DNA from: Altibacter sp.
Lineage (GTDB): Bacteria > Bacteroidota > Bacteroidia > Flavobacteriales > Flavobacteriaceae
Length of the DNA: 64,000 nucleotides
Assembly: GCF_019913785.1 (NCBI RefSeq)
Contig: NZ_JAIOHK010000055.1
Location: 1 to 64,000, forward strand
Direction: 5' to 3'
Shown here: positions 7,313 through 16,447 of the stretch, one piece after another
Numbering within the stretch: position 1 is the stretch's first letter
How the letters are laid out: each line of letters begins with the position of its first letter
Made by a program: the position numbers and the translations under genes
The notes under the pieces: generated by a model
What the model was told of the DNA's origin: nothing
Database searches by the model: none
Seen by the model: the letters and a program-made list of their open reading frames with translations, nothing else

Positions 7313-10138
7313 TTAACCTACAATATTTACAATCTTTCCGGGTACGATGATCACCTTCTTTGGCGTACGACCCTCGAGATAATGGGCTGTTTTCTCATGT
7401 GACATCACGGCAGCCTCTATGTCAGCCTTGGTCATGTCGAGTGGCAGTTCGAGGGTAAAACGCATCTTTCCGTTAAAGGAAATTGGATATGCCTTGGTGC
7501 TCTCTACCAAAAAGCTCGCATCGAATGTTGGAAAAGACGCCGTCGCTATACTTTCTGAATGTCCTAATTTCTTCCACAACTCCTCTGCGATATGAGGCGC
7601 ATAGGGCGAAATTAAAACAACTAAGGGCTCCAAAACTTCCTTGGATGTACATTTTTGAGCCGTTAATTCGTTCACGGCGATCATAAAGGTAGCAACCGAT
7701 GTATTAAAGCTGAAGTGCTCAATATCTTCCTCTACCTTCTTTATGGTCTTATGTAGCGTTTTTAAACTTTCTTTCCCGGCGGGTGCATCACTGACTTGGA
7801 ATTCTTCCTCGGCTCCGGTATGATACAATTTCCACAATTTCTTTAAAAAACTATGCACTCCGGTAATTCCGGCCGTGTTCCAGGGTTTGGCCTGCTCTAA
7901 TGGACCTAAGAACATCTCGTACATGCGCAGGGTGTCGGCACCGTATTGGGTACAAATGTCATCGGGGTTGACGACATTGTACTTCGACTTGGACATTTTT
8001 TCCACTTCTCGGGAGACCTTAAACGTCCCGTCGGCTTCGGTAATAAACTCGGCATCTTTAAATTCCTCTCGCCAATTCTTAAAGGCTTCAATGTCTAGTT
8101 CATTGTGCATATTAACAAATGATACATCTGCGTGTATTGGCTGTATTTCTTCCTTTAAAACCTTGCCTTTTGAAATAAACTTATTCTCGCCAGCAATTCG
8201 TAATACAAACGCACTCTCTCCCAAGATCATTCCCTGGTTGATCAGTTTCTTAAAAGGTTCGTCCACGCTTAAAACGCCACGGTCGTAGAGGAATTTTACC
8301 CAAAATCGGCTGTACAACAAATGTCCGGTAGCATGTTCGCTCCCACCTACGTACAGATCGACATTTTCCCAATAGTCCATTGCGGCTTTTGAAGCCAGCT
8401 CCTCCGTATTATGCGGGTCCATATATCGAAACATATAACAGCTACTGCCCGCCCAACCCGGCATGGTATTGAGCTCTAATGGAAAGACGGTTTCGTTGTC
8501 TACCTTATTATTTTCAACCACCTTGTGTTTTTCAATATCCCAGGCCCACACATCGGCTCGACCTAAGGGTGGTTCGCCTTCTTCGGTGGGAAGGTATTTT
8601 TCCACCTCGGGGAGGGTTAAGGGTAAATGCTTCAGATCGATCATCTGTGGCAGGCCGTTTTTATAATAGACCGGAAAGGGTTCACCCCAATAACGTTGTC
8701 TGGAGAAAACAGCATCCCGTAAGCGATAGTTTATCTTTCCTTCGCCTAGCCCTTTGGTTTCCAAAGCTTCTATCGCCTTTTGGGTGGCTTCGGCATAGTT
8801 CAAGCCATTTAGAAAGTCGCTATTCGCAATGATGGTATTGTCTTTGTCTGAAAAGGCCTCTTCAGAAATATCAACTCCTTCAAAAATATTCGGGATGGGA
8901 ATGTCAAAGTGCTTGGCAAAATCGTAATCCCGCTGATCTCCACAAGGGACACTCATCACAGCACCGGTTCCATAGCCTGCCAATACATAGTCGCCAATCC
9001 AGATAGGAATAGCCTCTCCACTAAACGGATGGACTGCATAGGCCCCCGTAAAAACTCCGCTGATGGTTTTTACATCGGCCATACGTTCGCGTTCGCTTCG
9101 CTTGGCCGTTGCTTCAATATATTTTGAAACTTCAAAACGCTGCTCCATAGTGGTAATTCGATCCACCAAATCGTGTTCGGGTGCCAGCACCATAAAGCTC
9201 ACGCCAAAAATGGTATCGGGGCGAGTGGTAAATACCTCTATGTTGCCATCGTGATCTTTTAGTTTAAAATGCACCGAAGCTCCTTTGGATCGTCCAATCC
9301 AATTGGTCTGCGAATCTTTGAGCGGTTGTGGCCAATCTATGGTATCCAGACCGTCCAACAGGCGTTGGGCGTAGGCGGTGATACGCATGCTCCATTGCAT
9401 CATTCTTTTGCGAACAACAGGAAAACCACCTCGTTCCGAAACACCGTTCACAATCTCATCATTCGCCAAGACGGTTCCCAACTGAGGGCACCAATTGACT
9501 TCCGTTTCGGCCAAGTAGGTAAGTCGGTATTTCAAAAGAATTTTTTCTTTGCGTTCTTCTGAAAAGGCATTCCATTCGGCGGCAGTAAACTGCGGTACAT
9601 TAGTATCGCATTCGGCATTGATCTTACCGTTTCCTTCTTCAGAAAACACCTTTACCAGGTCTGAAATAGAAAATGCTTTTTCGTGGGTATTGCAATACCA
9701 ACTCTCAAACAGTTGAATAAAGATCCACTGTGTCCATTTGTAGTAGTGTGGATCGGAGGTTCGTACTTCCCGACTCCAGTCGAACGAAAAACCAATCTTA
9801 TCGAGTTGCTCTCTGTAGCGTGCTATATTTTCTTCGGTGGTTTTTTTAGGGTGCTGTCCCGTTTGAATGGCGTATTGTTCGGCGGGTAGACCGAAGGAAT
9901 CGTATCCTTGCGGATGCAGTACGTTAAACCCCTTGTGACGCTTATAACGCGCATAGATATCACTGGCAATATACCCCAGCGGATGCCCTACGTGCAATCC
10001 GGCACCGGAGGGATACGGAAACATATCCAAGACATAATACTTGGGTTTGTCGCTCTGGTTTTCGGCTTTAAAAGTCTGGTACTTGGCCCAGTATTCCTGC
10101 CAATCTTTTTCTATCTTGTTGAAGTGATATTTACTCAT
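7313..10138 (-). CDS. leuS: Leucyl-tRNA synthetase
   Basis: Charges tRNA-Leu with leucine. The class I signature HVGH is at residues 49-52 in GAGLHVGHPLGY, the CP1 editing domain includes TTRPDTIFGVSFM and GTGAVMSVP, and KMSKSKYNVVNP is present toward the C-terminus, followed by the anticodon-binding and C-terminal domains. The 941-residue length is longer than the usual 860 or so; extra segments occur after the HIGH-containing core (about residues 150-185) and around the zinc/leucine-specific region before KMSKS, as in other Bacteroidota enzymes. A well-formed -33/-7 promoter is found 43 bases upstream of the start. Confidence 0.98.
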   Translation of the reverse strand: MSKYHFNKIEKDWQEYWAKYQTFKAENQSDKPKYYVLDMFPYPSGAGLHVGHPLGYIASDIYARYKRHKGFNVLHPQGYDSFGLPAEQYAIQTGQHPKKTTEENIARYREQLDKIGFSFDWSREVRTSDPHYYKWTQWIFIQLFESWYCNTHEKAFSISDLVKVFSEEGNGKINAECDTNVPQFTAAEWNAFSEERKEKILLKYRLTYLAETEVNWCPQLGTVLANDEIVNGVSERGGFPVVRKRMMQWSMRITAYAQRLLDGLDTIDWPQPLKDSQTNWIGRSKGASVHFKLKDHDGNIEVFTTRPDTIFGVSFMVLAPEHDLVDRITTMEQRFEVSKYIEATAKRSERERMADVKTISGVFTGAYAVHPFSGEAIPIWIGDYVLAGYGTGAVMSVPCGDQRDYDFAKHFDIPIPNIFEGVDISEEAFSDKDNTIIANSDFLNGLNYAEATQKAIEALETKGLGEGKINYRLRDAVFSRQRYWGEPFPVYYKNGLPQMIDLKHLPLTLPEVEKYLPTEEGEPPLGRADVWAWDIEKHKVVENNKVDNETVFPLELNTMPGWAGSSCYMFRYMDPHNTEELASKAAMDYWENVDLYVGGSEHATGHLLYSRFWVKFLYDRGVLSVDEPFKKLINQGMILGESAFVLRIAGENKFISKGKVLKEEIQPIHADVSFVNMHNELDIEAFKNWREEFKDAEFITEADGTFKVSREVEKMSKSKYNVVNPDDICTQYGADTLRMYEMFLGPLEQAKPWNTAGITGVHSFLKKLWKLYHTGAEEEFQVSDAPAGKESLKTLHKTIKKVEEDIEHFSFNTSVATFMIAVNELTAQKCTSKEVLEPLVVLISPYAPHIAEELWKKLGHSESIATASFPTFDASFLVESTKAYPISFNGKMRFTLELPLDMTKADIEAAVMSHEKTAHYLEGRTPKKVIIVPGKIVNIVG

Positions 10139-10180
10139 AGATGTCTTCTAAGAATGCCGCTCGCTATCAATAGGCAGCTG

Positions 10181-10210
10181 CAAATTTACATCTATTGTAC
10201 GAAAGACAAA
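10181..10210 (-). promoter_or_regulatory. leuS promoter (-33 TTTG / -7 TAAATTTG)
   Basis: Read on the reverse strand, TTTG (10210-10207) and TAAATTTG (10188-10181) are separated by 18 bases, an excellent Bacteroidota primary promoter. It overlaps the region that drives divergent ftsX, so the two promoters are face to face within about 80 bases. Confidence 0.7.
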
Positions 10211-10228
10211 AGTTTAACCGTTACATAC

Positions 10229-10258
10229 TTGCAGATGTAAAAATCATTGTATTTTTAC
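10229..10258 (+). promoter_or_regulatory. Candidate ftsX promoter
   Basis: TTG at 10229-10231 and TATTTTTA at 10250-10257, 18 bases apart; the -7 box departs from TAnnTTTG in its last base. It ends about 20 bases before the ftsX ATG. Confidence 0.45.
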
Positions 10259-10278
10259 ACCACCAATACGAATCCTTT

Positions 10279-11157
10279 ATGGCATCTTCTTTCGAAAAAT
10301 ACCAAAAACGCAGGTTGATATCCTCCTACTTTTCAGTTGTGATTAGTATTTCGCTTGTATTATTTTTGTTAGGGCTATTGGGTTTATTGGTATTGAACAC
10401 AAAAAAAGTAGCCGATCATTTTAAAGAACAAATTGCCCTGACGGTGTATTTGAAAGACAGCGCCAAAGAGGTTGAAATAACCCAATTAAAGCAAAGTCTG
10501 GCATTGGCCGAATACACCAAATCTGCCGAATTTATATCGAAAGAACAGGCCGCCGAAGAACACAGTGCTACCATTGGCGAGAACTTTATGGAATTCTTGG
10601 GTTACAACCCCTTGCAGAATAGCATAGATGTCCATTTGTTGGCCGATTTCGTTTCGCCCGAAAAACTGGAGGAGATCGCCGCCGAAATAGCCACCAAGAA
10701 TTTTGTAGATGAAGTGATCTACGACAAGCCACTGATCGCCATGTTGAATGAAAATGTAAAGAAGATAAGTGTCTGGATCTTGATTATTAGTGCGCTGTTC
10801 ACCTTTATCGCAGTGCTACTAATTAATAGTTCCATCCGGCTGTCGGTTTATGCAAAGCGTTTTACTATTAAAACAATGCAGATGGTGGGGGCTACCAAAC
10901 AATTTATCCGACGTCCTTTTATATGGAATAGTGTGCGATTAGGAATGTTAGGTGCTGTTTTGGCAATGATTGGGATGGCGGTGGTGCTGTATTACCTCAA
11001 CAAAGGCTTTCCCGAACTTCAATTGTTAAAAGATCAACTATTGATAGGTGTTTTGTTTTTATTCATCTTTTTAATGGGCTTATTCATTACCTGGATTAGT
11101 ACCTTCTTTGCCACCCAGCGCTTCTTAAACCTGCGAACCGATGAACTGTATTATTAA
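10279..11157 (+). CDS. ftsX: Cell division protein FtsX
   Basis: Permease-like subunit of the FtsEX complex, which couples ATP hydrolysis to activation of periplasmic peptidoglycan hydrolases during division. The 292-residue protein has the FtsX layout: a cytoplasmic N-terminus, a first membrane span (about residues 18-40), a periplasmic domain with the EQIALTVYLKD and DFVSPEKLEEIAAEIA stretches, and three more spans, with FTIKTMQMVGATKQFIRRPF between spans 2 and 3. Start chosen at ATG 10279 (MASSFEKYQKRRL); a longer reading from 10195 would run through the promoter. ftsE is not in the window. First gene of a forward operon with a small ORF, DUF3098, uppP and truB. Confidence 0.95.
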   Translation: MASSFEKYQKRRLISSYFSVVISISLVLFLLGLLGLLVLNTKKVADHFKEQIALTVYLKDSAKEVEITQLKQSLALAEYTKSAEFISKEQAAEEHSATIGENFMEFLGYNPLQNSIDVHLLADFVSPEKLEEIAAEIATKNFVDEVIYDKPLIAMLNENVKKISVWILIISALFTFIAVLLINSSIRLSVYAKRFTIKTMQMVGATKQFIRRPFIWNSVRLGMLGAVLAMIGMAVVLYYLNKGFPELQLLKDQLLIGVLFLFIFLMGLFITWISTFFATQRFLNLRTDELYY

Positions 11158-11260
11158 TAAAAAAAGTATCTTGCAGCTGGCAAAAACCGAATTAGACGGG
11201 TCAAAAGAGATCGCGCGATTGAGACTGGGAGCTACAATTATTTATACCGAATTCGAGTAA
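11141..11260 (+). CDS. Small ORF (39 aa) between ftsX and DUF3098 gene
   Basis: An ATG inside the last 17 bases of ftsX opens a 39-codon frame that ends with TAA two bases before the ATG of the DUF3098 gene. The peptide begins MNCIINKKSILQLA and ends GATIIYTEFE. It fills the only gap in an otherwise tight operon, with an overlapping start and a very short distance to the next gene, as expected for a translated gene. I do not recognise the family; no membrane span or signal peptide is seen. It could also be chance, since one open frame of this length is not rare. Confidence 0.4.
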   Translation: MNCIINKKSILQLAKTELDGSKEIARLRLGATIIYTEFE

Positions 11261-11262
11261 TT

Positions 11263-11523
11263 ATGGGAGAACAAAAACGAAAAGAGGAAGCAAAAAAAGG
11301 CTACTTTATTTTTGAGCGTAAGAATTATAAATTTATGCTTATTGGCATCGCCTTTATTACCCTGGGCTTTATTTTAATGACCGGTGGAGGCAGTGACGAT
11401 CCCAACGTGTTTAATCCCGAAATTTACAGCTGGCGCCGTATTCGTCTGGCACCTGCTTTAATCCTTATTGGTTTTGGTATTGAGGTCTATGCCATCCTTC
11501 TGAACCCTCACAAGAAAAAATAA
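11263..11523 (+). CDS. DUF3098 small membrane protein
   Basis: An 86-residue protein with a basic N-terminus (MGEQKRKEEAKKGYF) and two membrane helices joined by a short loop (GGGSDDPNVFNPEIYSWRR), matching DUF3098. Function unknown. In Bacteroidota it commonly lies between ftsX and uppP, as here, which hints at envelope or division roles but proves nothing. Three bases separate it from uppP. Confidence 0.88.
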   Translation: MGEQKRKEEAKKGYFIFERKNYKFMLIGIAFITLGFILMTGGGSDDPNVFNPEIYSWRRIRLAPALILIGFGIEVYAILLNPHKKK

Positions 11524-11526
11524 TTT

Positions 11527-12321
11527 ATGGATGCTTGGGAAGCTATTGTACTTGGCATCGTTCAAGGTTTTACCGAATTTCTACCCGTCTCCTCTAGTGG
11601 GCATTTGGAATTGGGAAAGGCCATTTTAGGCGATACTTCGGTTCCTGAAGAAAGTTTGTTGTTTACCGTCGTATTGCATTTTGCTACGGCCTTGAGCACC
11701 TTGGTGGTGTTCAGAAAAGACATTTGGGAAATAGTAAGCGGATTACTGAAATTTAAGTGGAACGAAGAAACCCAATTCACGGCAAAGATTGTTGTATCTA
11801 TGTTTCCCGCGGTGATCATCGGCTTGTTATTTGAATCTGAATTGGAAGCATTTTTCGGTGGAAATATTGCCTTTGTAGGCTGTATGCTTATCGTTACCGC
11901 TATTTTGCTTTGGTTGGCCGATAGGGCAAAGAATACCGGGAAAAAAGTAGGATTTACCAATGCCTTGGTCATTGGAATTTCACAGGCCGTGGCCATGTTA
12001 CCGGGAATTTCCCGAAGCGGAGCTACCATCTCAACTTCTGTATTGTTGGGCAATGACAAAGGCAAGGCAGCGCGCTTTTCGTTCTTGATGGTGGTACCAT
12101 TGATCTTCGGAAAGATTGCCAAGGACGTGATGAGTGGGGAACTCACATCGGAAACTACCAATTTCACGACACTCGGACTAGGTTTTGTCGCAGCCTTTAT
12201 CTGCGGATTGATCGCCTGTACCTGGATGATCAAACTGGTTCGGAATAGCAAGTTGAAGTATTTTGCAATCTACTGTGTGATTGTTGGATTACTCGCCATC
12301 ACCTTTAGTTTCTTTACCTGA
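11527..12321 (+). CDS. uppP: Undecaprenyl-diphosphatase (UppP/BacA)
   Basis: Dephosphorylates undecaprenyl pyrophosphate, recycling the lipid carrier for peptidoglycan and surface polysaccharide synthesis; loss or excess changes bacitracin sensitivity in other bacteria. The 264-residue membrane protein shows both family motifs: QGFTEFLPVSSSGHLEL (residues 13-29) and LPGISRSGATI in the second half, with about eight membrane spans. The TGA stop overlaps the ATG of truB (ATGA-type junction), so translation is probably coupled. Confidence 0.97.
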   Translation: MDAWEAIVLGIVQGFTEFLPVSSSGHLELGKAILGDTSVPEESLLFTVVLHFATALSTLVVFRKDIWEIVSGLLKFKWNEETQFTAKIVVSMFPAVIIGLLFESELEAFFGGNIAFVGCMLIVTAILLWLADRAKNTGKKVGFTNALVIGISQAVAMLPGISRSGATISTSVLLGNDKGKAARFSFLMVVPLIFGKIAKDVMSGELTSETTNFTTLGLGFVAAFICGLIACTWMIKLVRNSKLKYFAIYCVIVGLLAITFSFFT

Positions 12322-13019
12322 TGACCGGAGAAGACTACAAAAACGGACAGGTAATTTTAATCGACAAACCCTTGGAATGGACCTCGTTTCAGGTGGTGAA
12401 TAAGGTGCGATGGTTGCTTCGGAAACGATTTGATATCAAAAAAATAAAGGTAGGGCATGCCGGGACCTTGGATCCCTTGGCAACCGGTTTATTGATCCTC
12501 TGTACCGGAAAATTTACCAAGCAAATTGACACCTATCAGGCACAGGAAAAAGAGTATACCGGAACCTTTAGCTTAGGCACTACTACACCCAGCTACGATC
12601 TGGAAACTGAAATTGATCAAGAATTTGATATGTCCGGAATCACTTCAGAAAAAATAAAAACTACGGCTTTACAATTTATAGGAGAGATTCAACAGCAACC
12701 ACCGGTTTTTTCGGCCTTAAAAAAGGACGGGAAACGCTTGTATGAATTTGCCCGTGCCGGGGAAGAAGTGGAAATTCCGAAGCGAACCGTAAACATTTCA
12801 GTCTTTGAAATAACAAACATCGATTTACCCAAAGTCGATTTTAGAGTGGTATGTAGTAAGGGTACTTATATTCGTTCGCTGGCAAACGACTTCGGAAAGG
12901 CGTTGGACAATGGGGCCCATCTTTCGGCCTTACGACGCACAAAAATTGGTGATTTTTTGGTAGAGGACGCGGTCTCGCTGGAAGCCTTTGAAGCCGATCT
13001 AAACGCTACTTCTTTATAA
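12321..13019 (+). CDS. truB: tRNA pseudouridine(55) synthase
   Basis: Isomerises U55 in the T-loop of tRNAs. The catalytic Asp is D51 in VGHAGTLDPLATGLL; QQPPVFSALKKDGKRLYEFAR and VVCSKGTYIRSLANDFG are the other two conserved blocks. At 232 residues it lacks the C-terminal PUA domain found in enterobacterial TruB, as is usual in Bacteroidota. Last gene of the ftsX operon; its final 14 bases overlap the convergent LRR protein gene. Confidence 0.96.
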   Translation: MTGEDYKNGQVILIDKPLEWTSFQVVNKVRWLLRKRFDIKKIKVGHAGTLDPLATGLLILCTGKFTKQIDTYQAQEKEYTGTFSLGTTTPSYDLETEIDQEFDMSGITSEKIKTTALQFIGEIQQQPPVFSALKKDGKRLYEFARAGEEVEIPKRTVNISVFEITNIDLPKVDFRVVCSKGTYIRSLANDFGKALDNGAHLSALRRTKIGDFLVEDAVSLEAFEADLNATSL

Positions 13020-13902
13020 ATTTCTTAACAACAGTCTGTCTTTCCGAAGCAATTTTCAGAAAATAAATTCCTGAATGCAATGCGGAAACATCGATGGTGT
13101 TTGAAGCTGCAATATGCCGTATCACATGTCCTTGAACATCTAGAATTAAAATTGCTCCATGTATTTGAAGTGGTGAATCAATAAAAAGAACTTGCGTCAC
13201 CGGATTTGGGAAAAGCGTTAATTGAAATTCATTTTCAATATCGGCAACACCCAATGTACAGTCCTCGCTATAGACGGCACTATCATCTTTTATCCAATCG
13301 GGTTGGGCATTGGCAAAATCTTCATCATCCACTTGAATACAAGTTAATTCAGGGTTTTCGTAGGCCAGGAAATTATCCAGTGTAGTATTGTTCCCGTTAG
13401 CAATGTTCAATTCGGTCAAATTATTGGTATAGCAACGAAGCGATTCTAAATTGACATTTTGAGAAACATCAAGTGTGGTAAGCTCATTATTATAGACGAA
13501 CAAACGCTTTAGGTTTGTATTATGTGAGACATCAATACTTATCAGCGGATTGGTAGAAAGGTGCAACCATTCGAGTTGTACATTTTGGGACAGATCGACG
13601 GTTTCCACAAAATTGCCCCGACTTTTTAGCACTTCCAAATTGGTAAAACTTTGGATTCCTTCTAACGAGGTGATACTGTAGTAGGAAACAATCAAACCGA
13701 TCACTGCTTCGGCTTCACTGAGCTGTATTTCACCATCGCCATTGGTGTCGGCAACACTATCCCCTAAACCATTTCCGGTGGTATCTACCACTTCAAAATG
13801 GACCAAGGCATTTTTAAAATTGGGATCGGGAATGTCTACGATTTGGGCGTTTGCTGAAAAAACAAAAAGTAACAGTAACAATATGGTATACCTTCTCTCC
13901 AT
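13006..13902 (-). CDS. Secreted leucine-rich-repeat protein with T9SS sorting domain
   Basis: A 298-residue exported protein. It has a signal peptide (MERRYTILLLLLFVFSANAQ), a short N-terminal region with DTNGDGEIQLSEAEA that resembles an EF-hand/dockerin loop, about four internalin-like LRR units of roughly 21 residues (LxxLxxxNNxLTxLDxSxN), a cysteine pair near residues 195-220, and a C-terminal type A sorting domain (LTLFPNPVTQVLFID ... GIYFLKI ... KKFIKK). Such proteins are released or displayed by T9SS. The ligand is unknown. It is the downstream member of a tandem pair with the next gene and ends inside the 3' end of truB. Confidence 0.85.
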   Translation of the reverse strand: MERRYTILLLLLFVFSANAQIVDIPDPNFKNALVHFEVVDTTGNGLGDSVADTNGDGEIQLSEAEAVIGLIVSYYSITSLEGIQSFTNLEVLKSRGNFVETVDLSQNVQLEWLHLSTNPLISIDVSHNTNLKRLFVYNNELTTLDVSQNVNLESLRCYTNNLTELNIANGNNTTLDNFLAYENPELTCIQVDDEDFANAQPDWIKDDSAVYSEDCTLGVADIENEFQLTLFPNPVTQVLFIDSPLQIHGAILILDVQGHVIRHIAASNTIDVSALHSGIYFLKIASERQTVVKKFIKK

Positions 13903-13931
13903 AGTGTGAAAGATACAATTCTTCCCAAAAA

Positions 13932-15482
13932 TTACTCTTTAATAAACTTAAGAGTTATTGATTGCCCTTTGGTCTGAATTTTCAAAAAATAGATACCGGA
14001 AGGCAAATGAGAAACATCGACTTGGGTGTTCCCGTCAAACATTTCCGATTTTACAAGTGTTCCTTGTAGTGAATAAACAAATAATTTACCCGAAACTACC
14101 GTATTGGCTTCTACATATAATACATCTCGAACCGGGCTAGGGAATATCACAACATCGAGAACATCTAAATTCTTCGAAACGATACTTGATGTTAAAGGGT
14201 CTGGCGGGTTGCAATCCTCGCTAAATTCGGTTTGTGAATCCACCTGCCAGCCATAGGTATAGGCGGCGATTTCATCATCTACTTCAATACAGAATAAGTC
14301 GGGGTTATTTATAGTCATGAGAAAATTGAGATTCTCATTGTTTCCATTTTTAACATTCAGAGATGATAAATTATTTGACAATAAGAACACTATTTCTAGC
14401 TGAGCATTGTTGCTTACATCCAAATCTGTTAATTGGTTGTTCAACGCATTGATTTCTTTTAAGTTTACTAAATTACTGACATCCAAGTCGTTTAATGCAT
14501 TATCTCCAATATGTAGTTGTGCAAGTTCCGGACTATTACCAAATTGTATTGAATTTAGTTGGCTGTTGAAATTACAACGAAAATAATTCAATAATGTATT
14601 TTGGGTTAGGTCGAGCGTTGTAAGCTGGGTTTGGCTAAATTCCAATCTTTGTAAATTAATATTATGAGTCAAGTCGATTTCTGAAATATTTCCACTAAAA
14701 GCCAATTCATATAAAAGAGGGCTGTTGGAAACCTCTATACCTTCTAAATTTAGATTTCCACAATTCAATCGTCTCAATTTACTGTTATGGGATAAGTCCA
14801 AGAAAGGATAAAGATTGCCGTGACATATTAGCCACTTTAAATTCGAATTATACGATACGTCTATTTCATTAATAAAATTATATTGACAGTATAAAATCTC
14901 AAGAGCCTCAAATTCTTTAACACCTGTTAATGAAGTAATCGCATTTAAACCCATTGTATTTAACGTATAATAGTCCAGATTTAGGCGAACCAGATTTTCA
15001 ATTCTATGCTTGTATACCAAATTATTGTCTGGAATGTCGTCTCCCAATCGAAACTGTTCCAAAAAACTTTCAAAATTATCATCAGGAATCTCTATTGTTT
15101 CTGTTGGATGGTATGGGAAGTCAAAAACTTTAGTCCCCGATCCGTAGATTACAGCAGGATTGCACGAAATACCATCGGGGTTGGCAAGTAGTTTAATATT
15201 TAATTTATATGTTCCGTTGGTTGGAATTTCTAACCCAAAAATTTGTTCGTCATAAGTAATGACTGTCGTGGATCCTACTCCATAACACAAGGTAACATCA
15301 ATAACGTTTTCGTTAATGGTATATGTCATATTATCCAATCCACCTCCCGAATAGTGAAAAAATGTAGTTCGCAAACTAATATTTCCAGTATAAGAATCTG
15401 GCTCCAGATAGAAATTCATAAGTTCCTGCCCAAATCCAAAACTTGATACAAACAGCAGGAAAATAAGTGTATATTTTTTCAT
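13932..15482 (-). CDS. Secreted leucine-rich-repeat protein with T9SS sorting domain (paralogue)
   Basis: A 516-residue exported protein and larger paralogue of the neighbouring LRR protein. Start placed at ATG 15482, where a signal peptide begins (MKKYTLIFLLFVSSFGFGQ); the open frame extends 10 codons further upstream without support. A unique region of about 120 residues precedes IPDDNFESFLEQF, then about ten LRR units, the closing IEVDDEIAAY...FSEDC block also present in the paralogue, and a type A sorting domain (VVIFPSPVRDVLYVE ... GIYFLKI ... LKFIKE). Only about 30 bases separate the two genes, consistent with one transcript and an old tandem duplication. Confidence 0.85.
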   Translation of the reverse strand: MKKYTLIFLLFVSSFGFGQELMNFYLEPDSYTGNISLRTTFFHYSGGGLDNMTYTINENVIDVTLCYGVGSTTVITYDEQIFGLEIPTNGTYKLNIKLLANPDGISCNPAVIYGSGTKVFDFPYHPTETIEIPDDNFESFLEQFRLGDDIPDNNLVYKHRIENLVRLNLDYYTLNTMGLNAITSLTGVKEFEALEILYCQYNFINEIDVSYNSNLKWLICHGNLYPFLDLSHNSKLRRLNCGNLNLEGIEVSNSPLLYELAFSGNISEIDLTHNINLQRLEFSQTQLTTLDLTQNTLLNYFRCNFNSQLNSIQFGNSPELAQLHIGDNALNDLDVSNLVNLKEINALNNQLTDLDVSNNAQLEIVFLLSNNLSSLNVKNGNNENLNFLMTINNPDLFCIEVDDEIAAYTYGWQVDSQTEFSEDCNPPDPLTSSIVSKNLDVLDVVIFPSPVRDVLYVEANTVVSGKLFVYSLQGTLVKSEMFDGNTQVDVSHLPSGIYFLKIQTKGQSITLKFIKE

Positions 15483-15693
15483 AATCTGTGTCTCAACTTG
15501 GGGAGTCGCCACTTAAAGATACAACAAACCCACTAATTCGTGTTTTAGAAGCCGAAAAAGAGTTTCAAATATGATTATTACGAAACGAATAAAACATTCA
15601 TACAGGCCTGTTTTCAGCACCTAAGCGTATTAAAAATGTCTTAAAATCAGTTTGTTGTACGATTTTTCAGATAAAATTTCGGTACTTGCACCC

Positions 15694-16413
15694 ATGAATT
15701 TTGATTATTCATATCGCGCTTTTTTGATTACATCCCTGCTCTTTGGGATTCTGTTTTTGGGCATGTATAGCATCAAACTATCTCGTTATACTGAAGTGGC
15801 CGAAAAGGAGTTTAACGTGGAATATGCCCTAGAAGACCTTCCTATTGAAGAGGAGGAAGCCTTGGCAAAGAATACTGCCGAACGAGTTAACGTTGAAACC
15901 AATCGCGCCTATAACGAGGCCGAAAAATTTATTTCGGAACTGGAAGACAGTCGGGAGGAACCTACCGAATCCACCGAAGCAAAGCTTCAAGCCATGAATG
16001 AGGCCATTGACAATGTAACAGGAGATGGGAATGCCGCCGCCATTAAGGAGGCCAAGAAGAAAATTGAAGAAACCAAAGCCACCTTAGCCAAAACTTCAAA
16101 AAAGACACTAAGAAGCAGCAGCTCGGCCAATAGAAAAACAACCATAAGCTATAGTCTGGTAAATCGGAAAGCCATGGCGCTTCCCAATCCGGTGTATACC
16201 TGTGACGGCTTCGGAAAAGTGGTGATTTCCATTGAAGTGAATCAGTTGGGAAAAGTGGTGAGAACCGATTATAATAAAAGTGCATCCACCACCACCAACG
16301 AATGTCTTATCGACAGTGCCTTGGAATATGCCCGTGAAGCAAGGTTTACCACCGATGGTGCCAAAACCAGTCAGTTAGGCACTATTAGTTATCATTTTCC
16401 GGGACAGTACTAG
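15694..16413 (+). CDS. TonB-like membrane-anchored protein
   Basis: A 239-residue protein with one N-terminal membrane helix (FLITSLLFGILFLGMYSI), a long acidic Glu/Ala-rich segment (about residues 40-130), a basic linker, and a C-terminal domain with NPVYTCDGFGKVVISIEVNQLGKV and CLIDSALEYAREARF, resembling TonB C-terminal domains. TonB-like proteins transfer energy from the inner membrane to outer-membrane receptors, but here no exbB/exbD lie nearby, so the role is inferred. Start at ATG 15694 rather than in-frame TTG 15652. The Pro-rich spacer of classical TonB is replaced by a Glu-rich one. Confidence 0.65.
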   Translation: MNFDYSYRAFLITSLLFGILFLGMYSIKLSRYTEVAEKEFNVEYALEDLPIEEEEALAKNTAERVNVETNRAYNEAEKFISELEDSREEPTESTEAKLQAMNEAIDNVTGDGNAAAIKEAKKKIEETKATLAKTSKKTLRSSSSANRKTTISYSLVNRKAMALPNPVYTCDGFGKVVISIEVNQLGKVVRTDYNKSASTTTNECLIDSALEYAREARFTTDGAKTSQLGTISYHFPGQY

Positions 16414-16447
16414 TTCCTTTTTTCTGAAATCTTTTTATCTTACCGTT

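Noticed and set aside
11562-12251. 229-codon open frame antisense to uppP
   Set aside because: It lies wholly opposite a well-supported gene, has no family features, and follows from the codon usage of the sense gene.
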